The notes beneath the pieces are model-generated. The model was not told the DNA's origin. It made no database searches and saw only the letters and a program-made list of their open reading frames with translations. DNA of 57,185 nucleotides from Ectothiorhodospiraceae bacterium (GTDB lineage Bacteria > Pseudomonadota > Gammaproteobacteria > Nitrococcales > Halorhodospiraceae): positions 1 through 57,185 of the forward strand of contig PUNM01000015.1 in assembly GCA_003552625.1 (NCBI GenBank). Direction: 5' to 3'. Positions 55,450-57,185 of this stretch are shown here, one piece after another. The position numbers were made by a program, and so were the translations under genes. Within the stretch, counting starts at the first letter, position 1; each line of letters starts with the position of its first letter.

Positions 55450-56124
55450 GTGAAGAGCTATTTCGCCCGCATTTTCGGTACTTCACCGGTCGCCCCCCTG
55501 CAGCAGCACATGGAGGAGGTGGTCGAGTGCGTGGAAGTGCTCCCCGAGCTCTTCCGCGCCTCGGCGGCGGGCGATATACAGCGCATGCGCGACGCCCACC
55601 GCCAGATTGTCGATCACGAGCACGAGGCGGATCGGCTCAAGAAGGAAATCCGCGCGCACCTTCCACCGGACCTGTTCATGCCGTGGGACCGCCGGGACTT
55701 CCTTGAACTTCTGCGTGCTCAGGACCGCATCGCCAACAAGGGCAAAGATATCGCCGGGCTGATGATCGGCCGCCAGATGCAGTGGCCGGGCGCACTGGTG
55801 GAGCCAACCCTCGGCCTTCTCGATCAGGGGATTGAGGCAGCACGTCAGGCCAAAGCCTCTGTGCGGGAGCTGGATGAGCTCGTGGAGGCTGGCTTTCGCG
55901 GAGCCGAGATGGAAATTGTCGAGACCCTGCTCGACCGCCTCGACGACCTGGAGGCCGAGACCGACCGCATGCAGGTTGAACTGCGCTCGCAGCTCTTCGC
56001 CATCGAGCGGGAACTCTACCCGGTGGACGTCATGTTCCTCTATCAGATCATTGAGGCCCTCGGCACCCTCGCCGACCGCGCACAGCAAACCGGCGCGCGT
56101 TTCCAGATCCTGCTCGCGCGCTGA
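55450..56124 (+). CDS. DUF47/TIGR00153 family PhoU-like protein
   Basis: 224 residues, entirely helical by pattern, with acidic heptads as in PhoU. The start MKSYFARIFGTSPVAPLQQHM and DRIANKGKDIAGLMIGRQM fit the TIGR00153 group. These proteins are encoded next to PiT phosphate transporters and are thought to control them. The GTG start lies 3 bases after the hemB stop, and the pit gene begins 3 bases after its own stop. Confidence 0.88.
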   Translation: MKSYFARIFGTSPVAPLQQHMEEVVECVEVLPELFRASAAGDIQRMRDAHRQIVDHEHEADRLKKEIRAHLPPDLFMPWDRRDFLELLRAQDRIANKGKDIAGLMIGRQMQWPGALVEPTLGLLDQGIEAARQAKASVRELDELVEAGFRGAEMEIVETLLDRLDDLEAETDRMQVELRSQLFAIERELYPVDVMFLYQIIEALGTLADRAQQTGARFQILLAR

Positions 56125-56127
56125 TCG

Positions 56128-57185
56128 ATGGAATACGCCGTCGTCTACCTCGTTTTGGCTGCCGCCTTCGGGCTTTTCATGGCCTGGGGGATTGGCGCCA
56201 ACGACGTGGCCAATGCCATGGCCACATCGGTCGGCTCGCGGGCGCTCACCATCCGCCAGGCGGTCGTCGTCGCGGCCATTTTCGAATTCGCCGGCGCCGT
56301 TCTTGCCGGAGGCGCGGTGGCAGCGACGGTCCGCGGCGGTATTATCGACACCAGCAGCCTTGTGGGCGAGGAGGAGATTCTCGTCTTCGGCATGCTGGCG
56401 GCGCTCGCCGCTGCGGGCGTCTGGCTGCTCGTCGCGTCCTGGCGGGGGTGGCCGGTCTCGACCACCCACTCCATCATCGGGGCTCTGGTAGGCTTCGGCA
56501 TCGCCGGGCTGGGCTGGGGGGCCATCCACTGGCCCGCGGTGGGGCAGGTCGCTGCGAGCTGGGTTACCTCACCGTTCCTTGCAGCCATCGTTAGCTTCCT
56601 GCTCTTTCGCTCCGTCCAACTCCTGGTTCTCGATCGACGGCACCCGCTCGAGGCCGCCAAGAAGTGGGTCCCCCTCTATATTTTCCTGACCGGCTTCTTC
56701 GTCTCGGTGATCACGCTCTTCCGCGGACTGCAATACGTCGGCCTGGAGCTCGGATTCCTGGTGAACCTCTCCCTGTCCCTGGCCATCGGGGCAGGGATGG
56801 CCGTGATCGGCAAATGGTTCATCGAGCGCCTACGGTTCGACACGCGAAGCCATCGTCGCTACCAGTTCCGGAATGTGGAGCGCGTCTTCGCAGTCCTCAT
56901 GATCATCACGGCCTGTGCCATGGCCTTTGCCCACGGCTCCAACGATGTGGCCAATGCTGTGGGCCCGGTGGCCGCCGTGGTAGCCACGGTAACCTCCGGC
57001 GAGATTCAGACGGAGGCGCCGGTTCCGCTTTGGGTCCTGATTCTCGGCGCCGCTGGCATCGTCGCCGGGCTTCTGATGCTCGGCCGCCACGTCATAGCAA
57101 CCGTGGGCAAGAACATCACGCAGCTGACCCCGAGCCGCGGCTTCGCCTGCAACCTGGCGACCGCGGGCACCGTCGTCACGGCCTC
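56128..57185 (+). CDS. pit: PiT-family inorganic phosphate transporter (partial)
   Basis: The frame from ATG 56128 is open to the window end (352 codons seen). The duplicated PiT signature is present: GANDVANAMATSVGS near residue 23 and HGSNDVANAVGPVAAV near residue 271. Around nine hydrophobic segments are visible, and PVSTTHSIIGALVG is typical. It moves phosphate with protons or sodium across the inner membrane. Paired with the PhoU-like gene just upstream. The C-terminal end is outside the window. Confidence 0.93.
   Translation, partial: MEYAVVYLVLAAAFGLFMAWGIGANDVANAMATSVGSRALTIRQAVVVAAIFEFAGAVLAGGAVAATVRGGIIDTSSLVGEEEILVFGMLAALAAAGVWLLVASWRGWPVSTTHSIIGALVGFGIAGLGWGAIHWPAVGQVAASWVTSPFLAAIVSFLLFRSVQLLVLDRRHPLEAAKKWVPLYIFLTGFFVSVITLFRGLQYVGLELGFLVNLSLSLAIGAGMAVIGKWFIERLRFDTRSHRRYQFRNVERVFAVLMIITACAMAFAHGSNDVANAVGPVAAVVATVTSGEIQTEAPVPLWVLILGAAGIVAGLLMLGRHVIATVGKNITQLTPSRGFACNLATAGTVVTA

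Overview
This GC-rich, gene-dense window encodes 46 proteins, two of them cut by the window edges. It looks like a gammaproteobacterial chromosome, most likely an autotrophic, possibly halophilic purple sulfur-type bacterium of the Ectothiorhodospiraceae/Halorhodospira kind. That placement is an inference. It rests on the gammaproteobacterial gene orders (mrdA-rodA-mltB-rlpA-dacA-ybeD-lipB; lptD-surA-pdxA-ksgA; argH beside hemCDXY), the form IA RuBisCO with cbbQ/cbbO, the oxygen-independent ubiquinone genes ubiUVT, and a very acidic lipoprotein. No photosynthesis genes lie in the window, so phototrophy is not shown. I found no rRNA, tRNA, insertion sequence, CRISPR or prophage, and no gene-free stretch above 300 bases. 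The longest gaps, all under 200 bases, are at 17751-17926, 39092-39243, 49066-49237, 51039-51235 and 54230-54408, and each is described below.

Region 1 (1-6591, plus strand) is an elongation and peptidoglycan-processing operon: mrdA (partial), rodA, mltB, rlpA, dacA, then an aminotransferase class IV enzyme, ybeD and lipB. Region 2 (6588-10801, minus) is amgK-murU (peptidoglycan sugar recycling) followed by a GCS2-family amidoligase and an AstE/AspA-type metallohydrolase. The last two form an uncharacterised synthesis/hydrolysis pair and are the least explained part of the window. Region 3 (10900-17750) is lptD-surA-pdxA on plus and argH-ksgA converging on minus.

Region 4 (17927-22610, plus) is hemC-hemD-hemX-hemY, ended by a strong intrinsic terminator; hemB lies separately at 54409 with its own promoter. 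Region 5 (22618-33091, minus) holds maeB, an alpha/beta hydrolase, a giant NAD-glutamate dehydrogenase and ubiU-ubiV-ubiT. Region 6 (33176-39858, minus) is the pyruvate dehydrogenase operon aceE-aceF-lpdA, whose E3 carries its own lipoyl domain, plus a DUF502 membrane protein.

Region 7 (39939-53910) is a Calvin-cycle island. On minus are cbbL-cbbS-cbbQ-cbbO, tkt, pgk, pyk and fba; on plus are the regulator cbbR, rpe and prk. Together they cover CO2 fixation, RuBisCO maintenance, ribulose bisphosphate regeneration and an exit to pyruvate, which the neighbouring pyruvate dehydrogenase can use. Glyceraldehyde-3-phosphate dehydrogenase is missing from the expected place between tkt and pgk. Two matching palindromes (5-bp arms, 8-bp spacer, fitting the TNA-N8-TNA CbbR pattern) lie before cbbL and before rpe-prk, and a perfect 22-bp inverted repeat lies between cbbS and cbbQ. 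Region 8 (54002-57185) has a small acidic lipoprotein, hemB, and a DUF47 protein with a PiT phosphate transporter that runs off the end.
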